Below, piece after piece: positions 34,049-46,220 of a stretch of 64,000 bases of DNA. Below the pieces are notes generated by a model, which ran no database searches, was not told the origin of the DNA, and saw only the letters and a program-made list of their open reading frames with translations. A program made the position numbers and the translations under genes. The stretch comes from Corbicula japonica. Its lineage: Eukaryota > Mollusca > Bivalvia > Venerida > Cyrenidae. Location of the stretch: the NCBI GenBank assembly GCA_038501625.1, contig JAZAYU010000013.1:6200001-6264000 (forward strand). The letters are read 5' to 3'. Each line of letters opens with the position of its first letter. Position 1 is the stretch's first letter.

Positions 34049-36674
34049 TATCTAGATAGTTCTCTTTTCTTGGAATTTTCGTTTAATTAACTTTAAATCT
34101 GGCTTATTATTTTATAATAAACCGATCAGCTGATATATGTCAAATCAATTCTAAATGTAAACAGCACAGTATTTTACAATCCTGACGATTTGTTTTTTGT
34201 TGCAAGCCGGTCAAAGTGTGACTTTTTATTTCAATATGGCAGACAATCAAGGGGAAAGGAGCTTAGTTTTGTCTGGTTTGAAATATTAGTTAATAATATT
34301 TTAACACAGGTTTTGTATATTAGGGTGATATGAAACCTAAAATGCTTCAAATACTGATTCAACTACTAAGTTTTGGAATGGATTACCAACAGAAAGGATT
34401 TCAACTGAACTCAATATTAATTATCTAAATAGCACATATCTTTCTTGTTTGTTGTTATCTTTATTCAAAGTAGAATGAATTATTTAGTGAAGTACAGACT
34501 TCATATTGAACATCCTCAAATTTGGGTAGAATATTCTAATATTCTAACCCAGCTCAAATCTAGTAGCTCTGGTTAATCATTACTTTGGAGGCTGTCACTG
34601 TCTTCTTAAATGCTGGGGTCTTCTGATTTTAAGTATCCATTATAAGAAGATTTTCAATTTCATGTGACCAGCCTGGGGTTCATGCAGGTGGATCTTAACA
34701 CTTATAATTAAAATGATATTAAGAATATAAACTTGATTGTTGTGATATAACTCTTCTCATCAAATCTAGAGTATAAACATGCTTGAAAATAACCACAAAA
34801 ATAGATGTTTCACTTGATTTAGACATAGGTTTTTTTAAGTAATAACTTGTATCTTATGGTAAAATAGATTGTATCTATTAGTATAAAAAGACAACTTTAT
34901 TTCTGTTTGGACTTTTAGTCCTGTACCAGGACTATGCAAATAATCTTGGGCAAATTTTAAATCTTGATAGTTTTAGTCAAGGGGTTTACCATGACACAAC
35001 ATTATAAGTAAACATGTTAACCACCTATTGCTCTAATGATGACTAAATATGCTTAATACTTCTCTTATCAGACAATTAAGCATGATTGTTCTGCTAATAA
35101 TATAAAACATGCTGAAAGAAATCTCCTGAATGTAATTTGTCAATATAAATTAAATAAATGTAATCATGTAACATCAAAGTGAATTTCTCAATAATTTCTC
35201 AATAAATAGAATGAATGAATAGATAGAAATAAAAACTGTGATGTGTTAATAAATATTATCATGTAAACAATTCAAATGTTTGGGTTATATATTAATTATG
35301 TGATAGTAGCAAAAGCTAATAGAACAATATCACATCAATTTACAACAATATAAGTTTCATAAGTTAACCCTTATATGCAGCTATTATGAATAATTTCACA
35401 CCATGAAAAACATAATAACATAATTTTAGAAGGTAATCTTATTTGAACAGTCACTGTTAAAAAAATCATTTTAATGATTGGTGCTTATGTCACCTTGTAA
35501 CTTCAGTTTGTTTGTATTTACTACAGCTTTTATATATACCAAAATAACAGAATAAATGAAAATTTCATTCAAGGTAAGAAACACTTAGTTGAATAAAATT
35601 CAGTGGTAATTTTATCCACAAAAGGTTTTGATGTATAATTAATGCAACCAACTGATAACTTGCAAAATTTATAATTATGTAAGTTTTGAAAAAGTCTACA
35701 ATTTGAAGCAAGTGCTGCAATGTTTCCTGAAAAGGGTCAGAATTAAAACACTGCATTATATTTGAATCTCTTTCTGTGGCTTATTTTGACACATTATATT
35801 TTGATTTAACTAAATTGGACTGGTGTCAGTTTTCCAAATCGAGATCCTATCATCTGGAGCAAATGTTTCAACAGTCCTTGCTTAATATGATTGTTAATTA
35901 AATCCCTTTCATATTACTCATATCCCAAAAGGCCATGGCTTGAAAGTACTGGGTGCTCTTTTTCAGGCCATAAATACATATATTGGATTGTAAAACTAAC
36001 CATCTTCTGCATTTATTAAGTATGTAAAGATCTCATGTTTATTGCAAAAGATGAAAGAGCACATTGAAGATAAGGTCTTTTGGGTTCCTCATCACTAATA
36101 GTTTGATTTTTCCTTTGGTTGTGGATTATTTTCATGTTGGAATGTTTAGTGTAAACAGTAAGGCCAGAGAATAATGACGTTCAGAGGTTTGATAAATAAG
36201 GTATTTCAGAAATCAAACAATTTTTTTGTCAAATAATACCTGTAAAATAAAAAGGAATGTTCTGCTAAGCATACTGTGTATCTAATCAGCTTATGTAGGT
36301 CTATACATAATCTAAATGGATTTATAGTGTATAGTTTGCCCATAAATTTAGGTAGTTCCTGTTGTTATGTTTTAATACAGCCACCACTGCTGATAAAGTT
36401 GAAAATATAAAAAACAGATGTTTTTGGCACAGTCAATTTTATCATAAGATTATGCACTGATAATGAATATCCGAATTATCCGAATATATGCCCACCTGGA
36501 AGTTATCAATAAAATTCTCTCCAAAAAAGCCATTGTTGAATGGTAAAAATGCTCAGAATGCAATATCAGGTTATGGGACAACTCTTCCCTAGCGAGATTT
36601 AAAAAGATTATTGTAATTAGTCACATAATTTGCAATGCAATTTTCATATACGGAAAAGCGAAAAATCTTTGGGG
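34049..36674. other. Interior of the hAT-like element; no gene supported
   Basis: AT-rich sequence without a convincing frame. ATGGCAGACAATCAAGGGG at about 34236 opens a 17-codon frame, MADNQGERSLVLSGLKY, in a start-like context but with no clear donor. I do not call it. Confidence 0.4.
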
Positions 36675-37080
36675 AGCGCATCACAGTTTTATAGCCACTT
36701 CTCGAACTGGCCATGTAGAAATTGTGAAATAGGGGATACTATGAAGATATTTTGACATTTATCAAGCCTAAATTAATTATAGATACAGATTTTGTGTTTT
36801 CAAGGTATTTAGAATATATTTGTTTAATAACTATTAGAAACCAAAAGCAGCCAGGTGATGATCAGTGTGATGCAGGGGCTTGAATTCGAAACTAGGGAAA
36901 TCCTGTATAGTAAGCTGTTTCCGCTTCAGAAATTCAGTTGCATGATTTTGGATTTATTTTGCGGAAAATCGGTAGGGATGACAGCTATTGGCTATATTCT
37001 TTTCTGAATCTGCTGTTTCAGCTGGTTTGAAAGCAACCATTTCTGGGAGTTGTCGGTTGGACATTAATATTGTGCAAGAT
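36675..37080 (+). repeat. 658-bp duplicated unit, copy 1, left part
   Basis: AGCGCATCACAGTTTTATAG through GACATTAATATTGTGCAAGAT is nearly identical to 44506-44911. Only isolated differences were seen (for example TTGTGAAAT versus TTATGAAAT). Here the unit is interrupted at 37080 by the LINE and resumes at 43135. Confidence 0.9.
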
Positions 37081-37119
37081 CGTCTAGTGAGCAAAATCAA
37101 ACAGCAAAACTCAGTAAAC

Positions 37120-39201
37120 ATGGAAAAAGCAACAAGCAGCTATTTATTTGTACTTGTATTAACATTATCTGCAGATGTTGAATTAAATCCTGGCCCAGAC
37201 TATCCATGTGGAACATGTGGTTTAGAGGTAATGGAAAATGATGCTGCTATTTTATGTGACACCTGTAATATATGGTTCCACATTCATTGTGAAGGTTTTA
37301 GTCAGGCCCAATATTCAGAGTTGGTATCAAGCAATCAGTCCTTTTCCTGGTTGTGTACGAACTGTGATTCGACCAACTTTTCTACTGTAACTAACTCCTC
37401 CTTGTCATCCCATGAGTCCAACAACAGTTTTTCCCCATTGTCCGACCCCATTGTGCCTCAAGTGACGTCCATATCTGTCAACCCTGACGTCCCAAAGAAA
37501 AAGAGTGCTAAAAACTTTTTCTCCTGCCTAAACGTCATGACCATAAATTTCCAATCAATAGTGAACAAGAAATTAGAATTTCATGCCCTACTGAAATCTG
37601 ACAAACCTGATATAGTTTTCGGTACTGAGTCATGGCTTACATCCAAACATACTGATAGTGAAATATTTCCCCAATCCCTAGGTTACACGCCATATAGACA
37701 TGACAGGAACACAGGCAAATCAGGAGGTGGGGTCTTCATTTTGGTTAAAAATTCAATCTTAGTCTCTGAAATGAAAAGGTTACAGACAAATTGTGAACTC
37801 ATTTGGTTAAAACTTGAGCTTTTTGGAACACTGCCCCTCTATTTAGGATCCTACTATAGACCCCACGAACAGGATGAAAACAGTATCTTAGAACTACGTA
37901 AGTCTTTGGACATGGTCACCAAACTCAAAGGTAAAGTCTGGCAAACTGGCGACTTTAACTTCCCCAAATTAGCTTGGGACAGTGAGGGCATCCCCACAAT
38001 CAAGGCCGGCTGTTCCCTACCCAAACTTTACGAAGAATTTATATCCTTAGTAAATGATTTCTCCCTACAACAAATGGTTACCTTCCCTACTAGATTAAAT
38101 AACACTTTAGACCTATTCTTTACCTCAAACCCTTCACTTATTAAATCTGTTAAGTCAGTAGCTGGAATCTCTGATCATGATATTGTCCACATTACCTCCG
38201 ATGTCAAACCCCGCCTCAATAAACAAAAGCCCAGAATTGTACACCTATTCCGTAAAGCAAATTGGGTCAACTTCCAACAGTACATAGATTCAAGGTCCCC
38301 CTCTATGTTTACTGATTATCATTCTAAGTCCATTGAAGAGCTGTGGTCAGAATTCAAGAATCTTATCCATGAGGGAATAAACCTCTTCATTCCCTCAAAG
38401 AGATTGGGATCAAAACCATCTCTCCCCTGGATCACCCAAAGCATCAAAAGACAAATTAGAAATAGAAATAAATTATACGTTAAAATGAAAAAAGGTTCTT
38501 GTCCCAAGGTCAAACAGCATTACAAAAATTTAAGAAACAAGGTTAAACATGAAATAAAACAGGCCCATACAAACTACCTGGAATACGTCCTAGAAACCCA
38601 ATCCGGTGATCCGGAAAACCCCCAATCAGGTCAAACTTTCTCTCGTAAAAAGCTTTTCTCCACTATTAAAAATGCTAAACAGGATACCCAAGGCATCGCC
38701 CCCCTATTGGAAAATGATAAACTTATCACAGATAGTAGGGGCCAGGCAAATGTCCTTAACCGTCAATTTCAGTCCGTCTTCACTCCAATGAATCCCCTCA
38801 AACTAGGCCAACTCTGCTCCATGAAAACTAAACACCTGTTTAGCACCACCAAATTACCCCAATACCCCAAGATGCCTGATATATCCATAAGTGTAGGTGG
38901 TGTCCAAAAGCTCTTGTCCACTTTACAGATTGGCAAAGCTTGCGGCCCAGACGACCTTAAACCTATAGTTCTAAAAAATTTAAGTGTACAAATTGCCCCT
39001 TTGGTCACCAAGCTCTTTCAAAAGTCATTAGATACAGGCACCATCCCTTCCGACTGGACCAAGGCGAATGTCACTCCCCTCTTTAAGAAAGGGGATAAAA
39101 GTAACCCCGCAAACTATAGGCCAATATCCTTGACATGTGTTCTTTGCAAATTAATGGAACACATTGTCGCCTCAAACATCTCTAAACATTTCCAGGTCAA
39201 T
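37120..39201 (+). pseudogene. LINE ORF, 5' portion: 2A, PHD finger, endonuclease, start of RT
   Basis: The LINE's own ATG is at 37120. The ATG at 36988 lies in the flanking unit. The first 26 residues are a hydrophobic run (YLFVLVLTL) ending in DVELNPGP at 37174-37197, which fits the 2A ribosome-skipping consensus D[VI]ExNPGP. A PHD-type finger follows (CGTCG, CDTCNIWFHIHC, WLCTNC). The APE-like endonuclease begins near NVMTINFQSIVNKK and includes GTESWL, GDFNFP and SDHDIVH. The RT opens with NVTPLFKKGDKSNPANYRPI. At 39201-39204 the frame is broken by the transposon at 39205, and the last codons read before the stop at 39312 belong to that insertion. Confidence 0.88.
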
Positions 39202-39204
39202 AGT

Positions 39205-41753
39205 CGTCATGTTGGTGCAAAATGTCATGTAACTGACATTTTTTTGGAAATTGACTTTTTTACATTTTTGGGTCAAACATATACATTTCCATCACCTGTA
39301 AATTTCTTTTAGCCTAATTCAACTCAGAAATGCCTTTTTTCTTTAAAAATTAAAAAGCTGTAACTGCAAAGCTTTTTTATTTGGTGCAAAAACTGCTATA
39401 AGTGCAGTTACTTTACTTATTGCACTGAACATTTTCAAACATTTTCATAGTTCTTGGCGCAAAAGTATTGTAACTTCACATATTCCATACTTGTTAAACT
39501 TAAATAAATCACGTGATCATTAATGTTTTTATTAATTATTTATTGTTTAATTTGAATTTTTTACATGGTGTTTGCCCAACTTGTCTTCTCTGCCCAGTAT
39601 TGCTTGATTTCAATGAAATTGGTTCCAAAAGATCATTTACACATAGAATAAAATTATTTGGCTAAAATTACTGTATAAGCAGGTTTAGAAATATTTTGCA
39701 GTTTCTAAATTAAGTGACTGTTATACTACAAATCATCTTTTGTATGTTTAAATAACTTGTTTCAATACATTTATGAAGCCACTGTACTTATCTTTATCAA
39801 TTAAAACTCATTGGTTTTATAATCTTTTTTAATTAGAAGGTAGGTTAATGACAGTACAAGGGGGGTAGCTGAGCAGTAAAACAAACAATAGGTCAATTCA
39901 AAGTAGATGACTTGCATTATTATGATCGTTATTTCTAGTGAAGTATCCCTAAGTCTTAATAAGGCCAGTGCCAGATTTTTCAAATATGGTAAGAAAATGG
40001 TAAGAAAAAAATGTTAATTTAGAACAACAACAATAAGGGCAGACAAATGCAAGATTTCTCATATAACACAACCTGTTTCTAATAAAAATGATCAAACATA
40101 AATATATAAACTAAGTATAAACACTTCTGTCATATTTTATACGGGGTGGTTGATTTGCATCTTTGGGACATTTATCTGGCTTCAAATAATGATTTTATTT
40201 TGCTTTTGCACATAATCGTAACCATAACTTTACTTCAAAAACATTAGAAACGCACCTTTTTAAACACAAAATATGTTGCGTTTCTAATTTCTTTTACTAT
40301 ATTATATGTACTTAAAGAAATTAGAAACGCAACTTCTTTAAACATGAAGTATATCTCTTGTTTAAAGAAGTTGTGTTTCTAATTTCTTTAAGTATATATA
40401 ATACGAGAGTTTATTTCAATTGAATGTATTTCTTGTGTTACAACAAATGCAAAAGAAGTCTTTCATTTCTGTATGGTTTCTTTTTTATAAATTAGACAAA
40501 ATTAAATAGTGTTTTCTTTTCTAATTATCATACATGACTGTTTTACACGGGAAAAAAAAATAAAAGGAAATGATATAATATTATTCTTGGATTGGTGTCC
40601 ACTGATTAATGATTTGCAAGAAAAACTTATCAAATTGACTGAACATCAAAATCTGGTTATGACATTGTTATGGGACAATCTACTCAACTGCTTATCTAAA
40701 TTACTGGTTTGTTTTATCAAAATGACTAAATTTTCCTCTGGAAACAATGTTAAACATATATCGCTGAGTAGTGCAACTTCACAAACTGCTAGACCACAGG
40801 ATATATAGGGCGATCCAGTGAGTCTCATTACCTCAAGTATTGCCCATATGGAGATTCATCTTGGGCAAATGTTAGCACAGAATTCTGTCTCAATTCAATT
40901 CTGTGTAATATGCGCCCCGACATTACTTAATCAAAATGTTAGTACAACTGTTTTTATGGAACACATCAGGATAAAACTAACAAATTCGAATTTTATGCAG
41001 TAACAATATATCCAGTAATAAGAAAAAAATGGTTTGACATAAAAAAGACAACTGACAAGTATTTGTCTGTGGAATATACATATTGTAATGTATGCATCAT
41101 TGCTAATAATAAATATTGTGGATCACTTGTACCATATAGTGATATGACTAGAGATACAATGCCCTAATAAATGCACTTGTAAATCAGGTTTTGTGTTCCA
41201 AAATAAAATTAAATTTCTATCACAAAAGTAACGATTTTGTTTGTGTGTTGTTACTGGAAATAAATAGATTCCTTTATTCTTATTTACAATATTTTTTAAG
41301 TTAAACAAGACAGATTTAAAAATAGTTTTATGCATTGTATATTAATTCTAATGATTTATTATAAAATATATACCGAAACTGACTTAATTATTTTACAATT
41401 AAACAATAAGTTCAAAATAAAAATACATTTTACAATCATTTTGATTGCATAAATTTCATGTATTTTTTGTAAAAACTGGGTGCAAAAACTCATGTAACTG
41501 CACTTACAGTACTTTTTGCGCCTAAAAAAGTCAGTGCAAAAAGTCATGTAACTGAAATATAAAAACAAATAATTTTATAACTCTATTTATAACTATATCT
41601 GTTAATATACCATCATAACAGGCATGTTTCAATCTATTTAAAAATAAATTAAAGATATTGAAATAATTTAATGGAAAGTAGAAAAACAGTTTTTTGCTTC
41701 TCCTGTAAAATTTTTAAAATGTCAGTTACAGTACTTTTTGCGCCAACATGACG
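39205..41753. mobile_element. 2.55-kb TIR transposon inserted in the LINE RT, TAGT duplication
   Basis: The left end CGTCATGTTGGTGCAAAA and right end TTTTTGCGCCAACATGACG are inverted repeats of about 36 bp with four mismatches. TAGT flanks both sides (39201-39204 and 41754-41757). Removing the element with one TAGT restores the RT frame exactly across the join. A motif of form GCAAAAA.TCATGTAACTG recurs in both orientations within about 300 bp of each end (about 39216, 39386, 39458, 41482, 41500, 41532, 41722). The longest internal frame (40509-40808) shows no transposase motif. A 4-bp duplication occurs in several superfamilies, so no assignment. Confidence 0.85.
40305..40400. repeat. Large hairpin inside the 2.55-kb transposon
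   Basis: Arms 40305-40343 (TACTTAAAGAAATTAGAAAC, then GCAACTTCTTTAAAC) and 40360-40400 (GTTTAAAGAAGTTGTGTTTC, then TAATTTCTTTAAGTA) pair with one G:T-type change around a 16-nt loop. A second, shorter pair of the same ATTAGAAACGCA/TGCGTTTCTAAT sequence lies at 40243-40296. Confidence 0.8.
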
Positions 41754-41757
41754 TAGT

Positions 41758-42932
41758 ATTCTTTATCACCTTCAGCATGGTTTTAGGTCCAAAATGTCAT
41801 GTGAAACTCAACTTTTAGGGCTTGTCGAGGACCTATCCCGAAATTTAATCCAAGGTCACCAAACAGATCTAATCCTCTTAGACTTCTCTAAGGCATTCGA
41901 TAAGGTCAACCACCTCAAGCTGTTATACAAACTCCATCAACATGACATTCAAAACAACACTCTTCAATGGGTCAAATCATTTCTTATTGGTCGTCGTCAG
42001 TCTGTCTTGGTCAATGGTGAAAAGTCAGACGAGGTACCTGTCACCTCAGGAGTCCCTCAGGGTTCTGTTCTTGGCCCTCTGCTCTTCTTGCTCTATATAA
42101 ATGACCTGCCTGAAAATATTATCTCACAGGTCCGGTTATTTGCAGACGACACAGCTGTATACATCACGGTCAAAAATGATTCAGACCAGACTTTGCAAGA
42201 AGATCTAAACAGGTTACAAAAATGGGAACACACTTGGGACATGGAATTCAATCCCTCCAAGTGCACGGTTATAAATATCACAAGATCAAAGCACCCTCAC
42301 AAAACAAATTATACATTGCCACAGTCAGTGATGCCAAATACCTTGGTGTTTGCATCACTTCTGACCTTAGCTGGAACAAACACATAAATCAGGTCACCAC
42401 AACAGCTAACCAAACACTAAATTTTATCAAACGGAACATTCCCACTAAACATCAAAACATCAGGCAGTTCGCTTACAAAACCCTTGTCCGACCACAACTT
42501 GAGTACTGTAGCTCAGTGTGGAGTCCCCATACACAACAAAACATCCATAAGATCGAAATGGTTCAGCGCAGGGCTGCTCGATGGGTCACCAGTGATTACT
42601 CACATTATAGCAGTGTCACAAGCATGCTAGAAAAGCTGGGGTGGCGTTCCCTTGGTAACAGAAGGTGTGATTCCAGACTACTTATGTTCTTTAAAATTGT
42701 CCATGGACTGGTTGCTGTTCCAATGCCTCAGTATGTTTTACCCACTACTCGTCTCACTAGACACATGCATCCCCTCTCTTTTAGGCAAATCCAAACTCCT
42801 TGTAATTACTATAAATGTTCATTCTACCCTGCCACTATTGTACTGTGGAATTCTTTGCCAGCAAATGTTGCACAGGCACCCACCCTGGACCAGTTTAGAC
42901 AGGGGGTAACTAAACTGTGCCATAACTTCTAA
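41758..42932 (+). pseudogene. LINE ORF, 3' portion: catalytic RT and C terminus
   Basis: It continues the RT: YHLQHGFRSKMSCETQ, LLDFSKAFDKVNH (motif A), TSGVPQGSVLGPLLFLLYI (motif B), and LFADDTAVY (FADD catalytic motif, about 42139). One frame change near 42310 shifts to SDAKYLGVCITSDLSW and runs through RPQLEYCSSVWSPHT to a stop at 42932. Apart from this single slip and the nested transposon, the coding sequence is intact, implying a young copy. Confidence 0.87.
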
Positions 42933-43134
42933 GCGACTATGCTGTTTTTACTCTTTTAACTGTAAATCTAGTCTTTTAACTAACACTATCAGCTTTAATT
43001 CAGAACTCTCACAAATACATTATGTATTACTTTTTTTCTCCTGTACATTTCTTCTTTTAATACTTCTTGTACAGACGCGCACCTGCATAAAATGCTAAAC
43101 AATAGTGTCATGCAGTATTTATAGATAGATAGAT

Positions 43135-43391
43135 AGATTTTGGGTTTCGTGATTTTTGCCTCGGCCGACTGTGCAAAAGTGATGCTTGGACTGTGTTTCA
43201 GTGTTCCTTGGATTTTTTCAGGAGTTCTTCATAGCCTGAATTTGTGTTGCATGAGTAGCTTATAGCCATATGTTTACAGTAATCACTGATTTCTGTTTCA
43301 GGTTGTTGTTGTGGATTGCTTTCATAGACTAGGTACAGAGTGTGTGTCGGAAACTGTGAAATTAGGACCGGTTACTGTGGTCCGCCACCTT
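43135..43391 (+). repeat. 658-bp duplicated unit, copy 1, right part
   Basis: AGATTTTGGGTTTCGTGAT to GTGGTCCGCCACCTT equals 44908-45163 with isolated changes (GAGTTCTTC versus GAGCTCTTC). Confidence 0.9.
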
Positions 43392-44505
43392 AAGGAAAAG
43401 TGTTGATTTACAAATATTGTCAGGTATGGTATTTTAAAGCTTAAAATATCTGTCCAGAATGAGTAGTACACAAAATGATCAATATTAGGTCTGCTTTATC
43501 TAAAATAAACTGTCTGGCAATCAGCATTAAGGGGAGGTAACTCAGACTTGGTGGTATGCTGAGATGCCCGTAGCAAAGTCATGTATATTTTTTTTCAAGT
43601 AGAAAGTGTGAAATTTGTCGCCTGTCTTTAAGGCATTATTTCTTATGGTACGAAAGAATGTTTCGCATGGAAAAAAGTAATGTTCAACCAACATTTTTGT
43701 CGTTTCCCTCTTTTTAAGCAGGGCACGGCCAATTTTTGTCATCCGAGCGACTCTGAAAATGTCGCTGTTGGTAAAAACCACTAAAAATGTCACATCCGAT
43801 TGAAGTTATGTCAGACAGACTTTGTACCAGAAATGCGGTAGCTATTCAGGTGCTTGTAGCAAGCATGCCATAGCTTTTTTTAATAATAGCTGGCTTTGAC
43901 TCTGTACATATTATGGATTTACCCAAATGGGCACTGTAATTTATGTAAACTCTTATGACAGGTATTTCAAGCATTTCACCAAACAAGTCACAATTTAACA
44001 TGAAAGAGTACAAATTCATGTTGGGACAGTTGACTGGGCTGATTTTGACATCATAAGTATCAGTAAAGTGGTCTGCAGAGGTGTTTGAAACAATTCAATA
44101 ACCAAGAGCCTGTCAGGGTATCAGAAAAATGTCAGACTTTATGCAGTTGCTTATTTTTGATCACCCAGCAGAGCTGTTTAGACCTAATAATGGGCTTATT
44201 TTGAATGATTTTCAGCAAAATGAATGTGGATGGTGCTTGAAAAACATCAGAATATTACACTGGTACTAATTGAAATATGAATTTTAGGAAATTGTAAATA
44301 GTCACTGTTGGTAAATAAGGTAATGTTCAATTTCTGTACAAATAATGCATATTTTTCATGAATACTGTCTTGACTTAAATTGCCATATCTGACCTGAATA
44401 TGCATTCAGGTGTATGATTTTAGTCTTATTTTATTCCAGTTAGTCTGCAAAATTGATGCAACTCTAAGGTATATGTTAGGTCAAACATATGTGTCTCTTT
44501 AAGGC
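43392..44505. other. Spacer between the two unit copies; no gene supported
   Basis: The longest frame (83 codons, minus, 43542-43793) has no recognised motif. No repeats seen. Confidence 0.4.
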
Positions 44506-45163
44506 AGCGCATCACAGTTTTATAGCCACTTCTCGAACTGGCCATGTAGAAATTATGAAATAGGGGATACTATGAAGATATTTTGACATTTATCAAGCCT
44601 AAATTAATTATAGATACAGATTTTGTGTTTTCAAGGTATTTAGAATATATTTGTTTAATAACTATTAGAAACCAAAAGCAGCCAGGTGATGATCAGTGTG
44701 ATGCAGGGGCTTGAATTCGAAACTAGGGAAATCCTGTATAGTAAGCTGTTTCGCTTCAGAAATTCAGTTGCATGATTTTGGATTTATTTTGCGGAAAATC
44801 GGTAGGGATGACAGCTATTGGCTATATTCTTTTCTGAATCTGCTGTTTCAGCTGGTTTGAAAGCAACCATTTCTGGGAGTTGTCGGTTGGACATTAATAT
44901 TGTGCAAGATTTTGGGTTTCGTGATTTTTGCCTCGGCCGACTGTGCAAAAGTGATGCTTGGACTGTGTTTCAGTGTTCCTTGGATTTTTTCAGGAGCTCT
45001 TCATAGCCTGAATTTGTGTTGCATGAGTAGCTTATAGCCATATGTTTACAGTAATCACTGATTTCTGTTTCAGGTTGTTGTTGTGGATTGCTTTCATAGA
45101 CTAGGTACAGAGTGTGTGTCGGAAACTGTGAAATTAGGACCGGTTACTGTGGTCCGCCACCTT
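44506..45163 (+). repeat. 658-bp duplicated unit, copy 2 (no LINE: empty site)
   Basis: Intact counterpart of 36675-37080 plus 43135-43391, reading straight through GTGCAAGATTTTGGGTTTCG. It ends at GGTCCGCCACCTT, directly before the hAT right-end sequence starting GTTTACTCGC. The function of the unit is unknown; no long frame. Confidence 0.9.
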
Positions 45164-45436
45164 GTTTACTCGCAACCTCGCTTTGACGTGACCTTCACCT
45201 TCACTATATGACAGTTGAAACCGTGTCGCCGTGTATTACTGTCTTGATGGATTACCTCCCTTCAGAAATAATCGGAAAGAAACTATCGACAAGCTACTAC
45301 CGAAAAGAGAAAAAACATTCATCCTCCTAACCTAGCGACATCGATTCTGAAAAATTGGACTCGATTGTCGCCGACATTGAAGTTATCCGACTGATTATCG
45401 ATTGTCGGCGACAATCGGGCAAACACTAATCATTAT

Positions 45437-45707
<271 letters not shown>

Positions 45708-45764
45708 ATATCGTCAGATATGGGGTCTCTGTAATAAACCTTAATCAGGGGTTGTATATATATA

Positions 45765-46143
45765 CTAAGAAATGTGGTAAGTTACGGGTCTTACTTCGAT
45801 ATTATACCTATATGTGTGGTTCTATAAAAGTTACGGGGTATATATGGTACCCCGCTAATTAAATGTCATTTCTATGCACTATCTGACCTTGTAAGTACTA
45901 TAAGCTGTAATATAAAAATTTGGTTTATGATAAAAAAAAATTTCGGGTTTTTTTTTATAGACCGAAAATAAATTTCGATAATAAACCGTGTTACGGGAAT
46001 AATGTTTATCGTACTTAAGAAGTCCGAATATGCATAGAAATGGCATTGAAAATTACGGGGTACCATATATACCCCATTACTTTATAGCACCTCACATAAA
46101 GGTGTAATATCGAAATTAGACCCGTAACTTACCACATTTCTTA

Positions 46144-46144
<1 letters not shown>
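45765..46144. mobile_element. 380-bp palindromic MITE lying in TA repeats
   Basis: CTAAGAAATGTGGTAAGTTA at the left end is the exact reverse complement of the right end. The arms match for about 120 bp each (CGGGTCTTACTTCGATATTA with its mate; GGGGTATATATGGTACCCCG with its mate), with a central unpaired region of about 140 bp. TA on both sides fits TA-target insertion (Tc1/mariner-like). Confidence 0.85.
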
Positions 46145-46215
<71 letters not shown>

Positions 46216-46220
46216 ATATA
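46145..46220. repeat. (TA)n microsatellite, second tract
   Basis: About 75 bp of TA repeats with a TGTATGTA interruption near the right end. It adjoins the start of arm B. Confidence 0.95.

Larger units (their letters stand above)
37081..43134 (+). mobile_element. Non-LTR retrotransposon (CR1/L2/jockey-like) with 2A motif
   Basis: The borders come from the uninterrupted unit copy at 44506-45163. The left flank ends CAAGAT, the right resumes AGATTTTGGG, and the LINE's 3' end is a TAGATAGATAGA simple-repeat tail. AGAT on both sides may be a short target duplication but overlaps the tail. Without the nested transposon (2549 bp plus 4-bp duplication) it is about 3.5 kb, a usual full length for a one-ORF CR1/L2-type element. 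It encodes 2A, PHD finger, APE endonuclease and RT in that order. Confidence 0.88.
33214..45428. mobile_element. hAT-like element (12.2 kb, with nested insertions)
   Basis: The left end starts TAGTGTTAGGAATCGA and the right end finishes GGGCAAACACTA, giving a short TAGTGTT terminal inverted repeat. The perfect 8-bp sequence ATCATTAT lies immediately outside both ends (33206-33213 and 45429-45436), the hAT-type duplication. Just inside, ATTTTTCAGAATCGAT at the left pairs with ATCGATTCTGAAAAATT at the right. Without the LINE the element is about 6.2 kb. A BED-finger fragment lies near the left end. No catalytic hAT domain was found, so the element is presumably non-autonomous. Confidence 0.7.

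Noticed and set aside
36988..37119. The first 44 codons of the 774-codon frame as part of the LINE protein
   Set aside because: The same sequence is present without the LINE at 44818, so it is flank. The LINE starts at 37081 and its ATG is at 37120.
40509..41003. Two adjacent frames (99 and 61 codons) as the transposase of the 39.2-41.8 kb element
   Set aside because: No DDE, zinc-finger or other transposase signature could be seen. A chance reading of AT-rich DNA is as likely.
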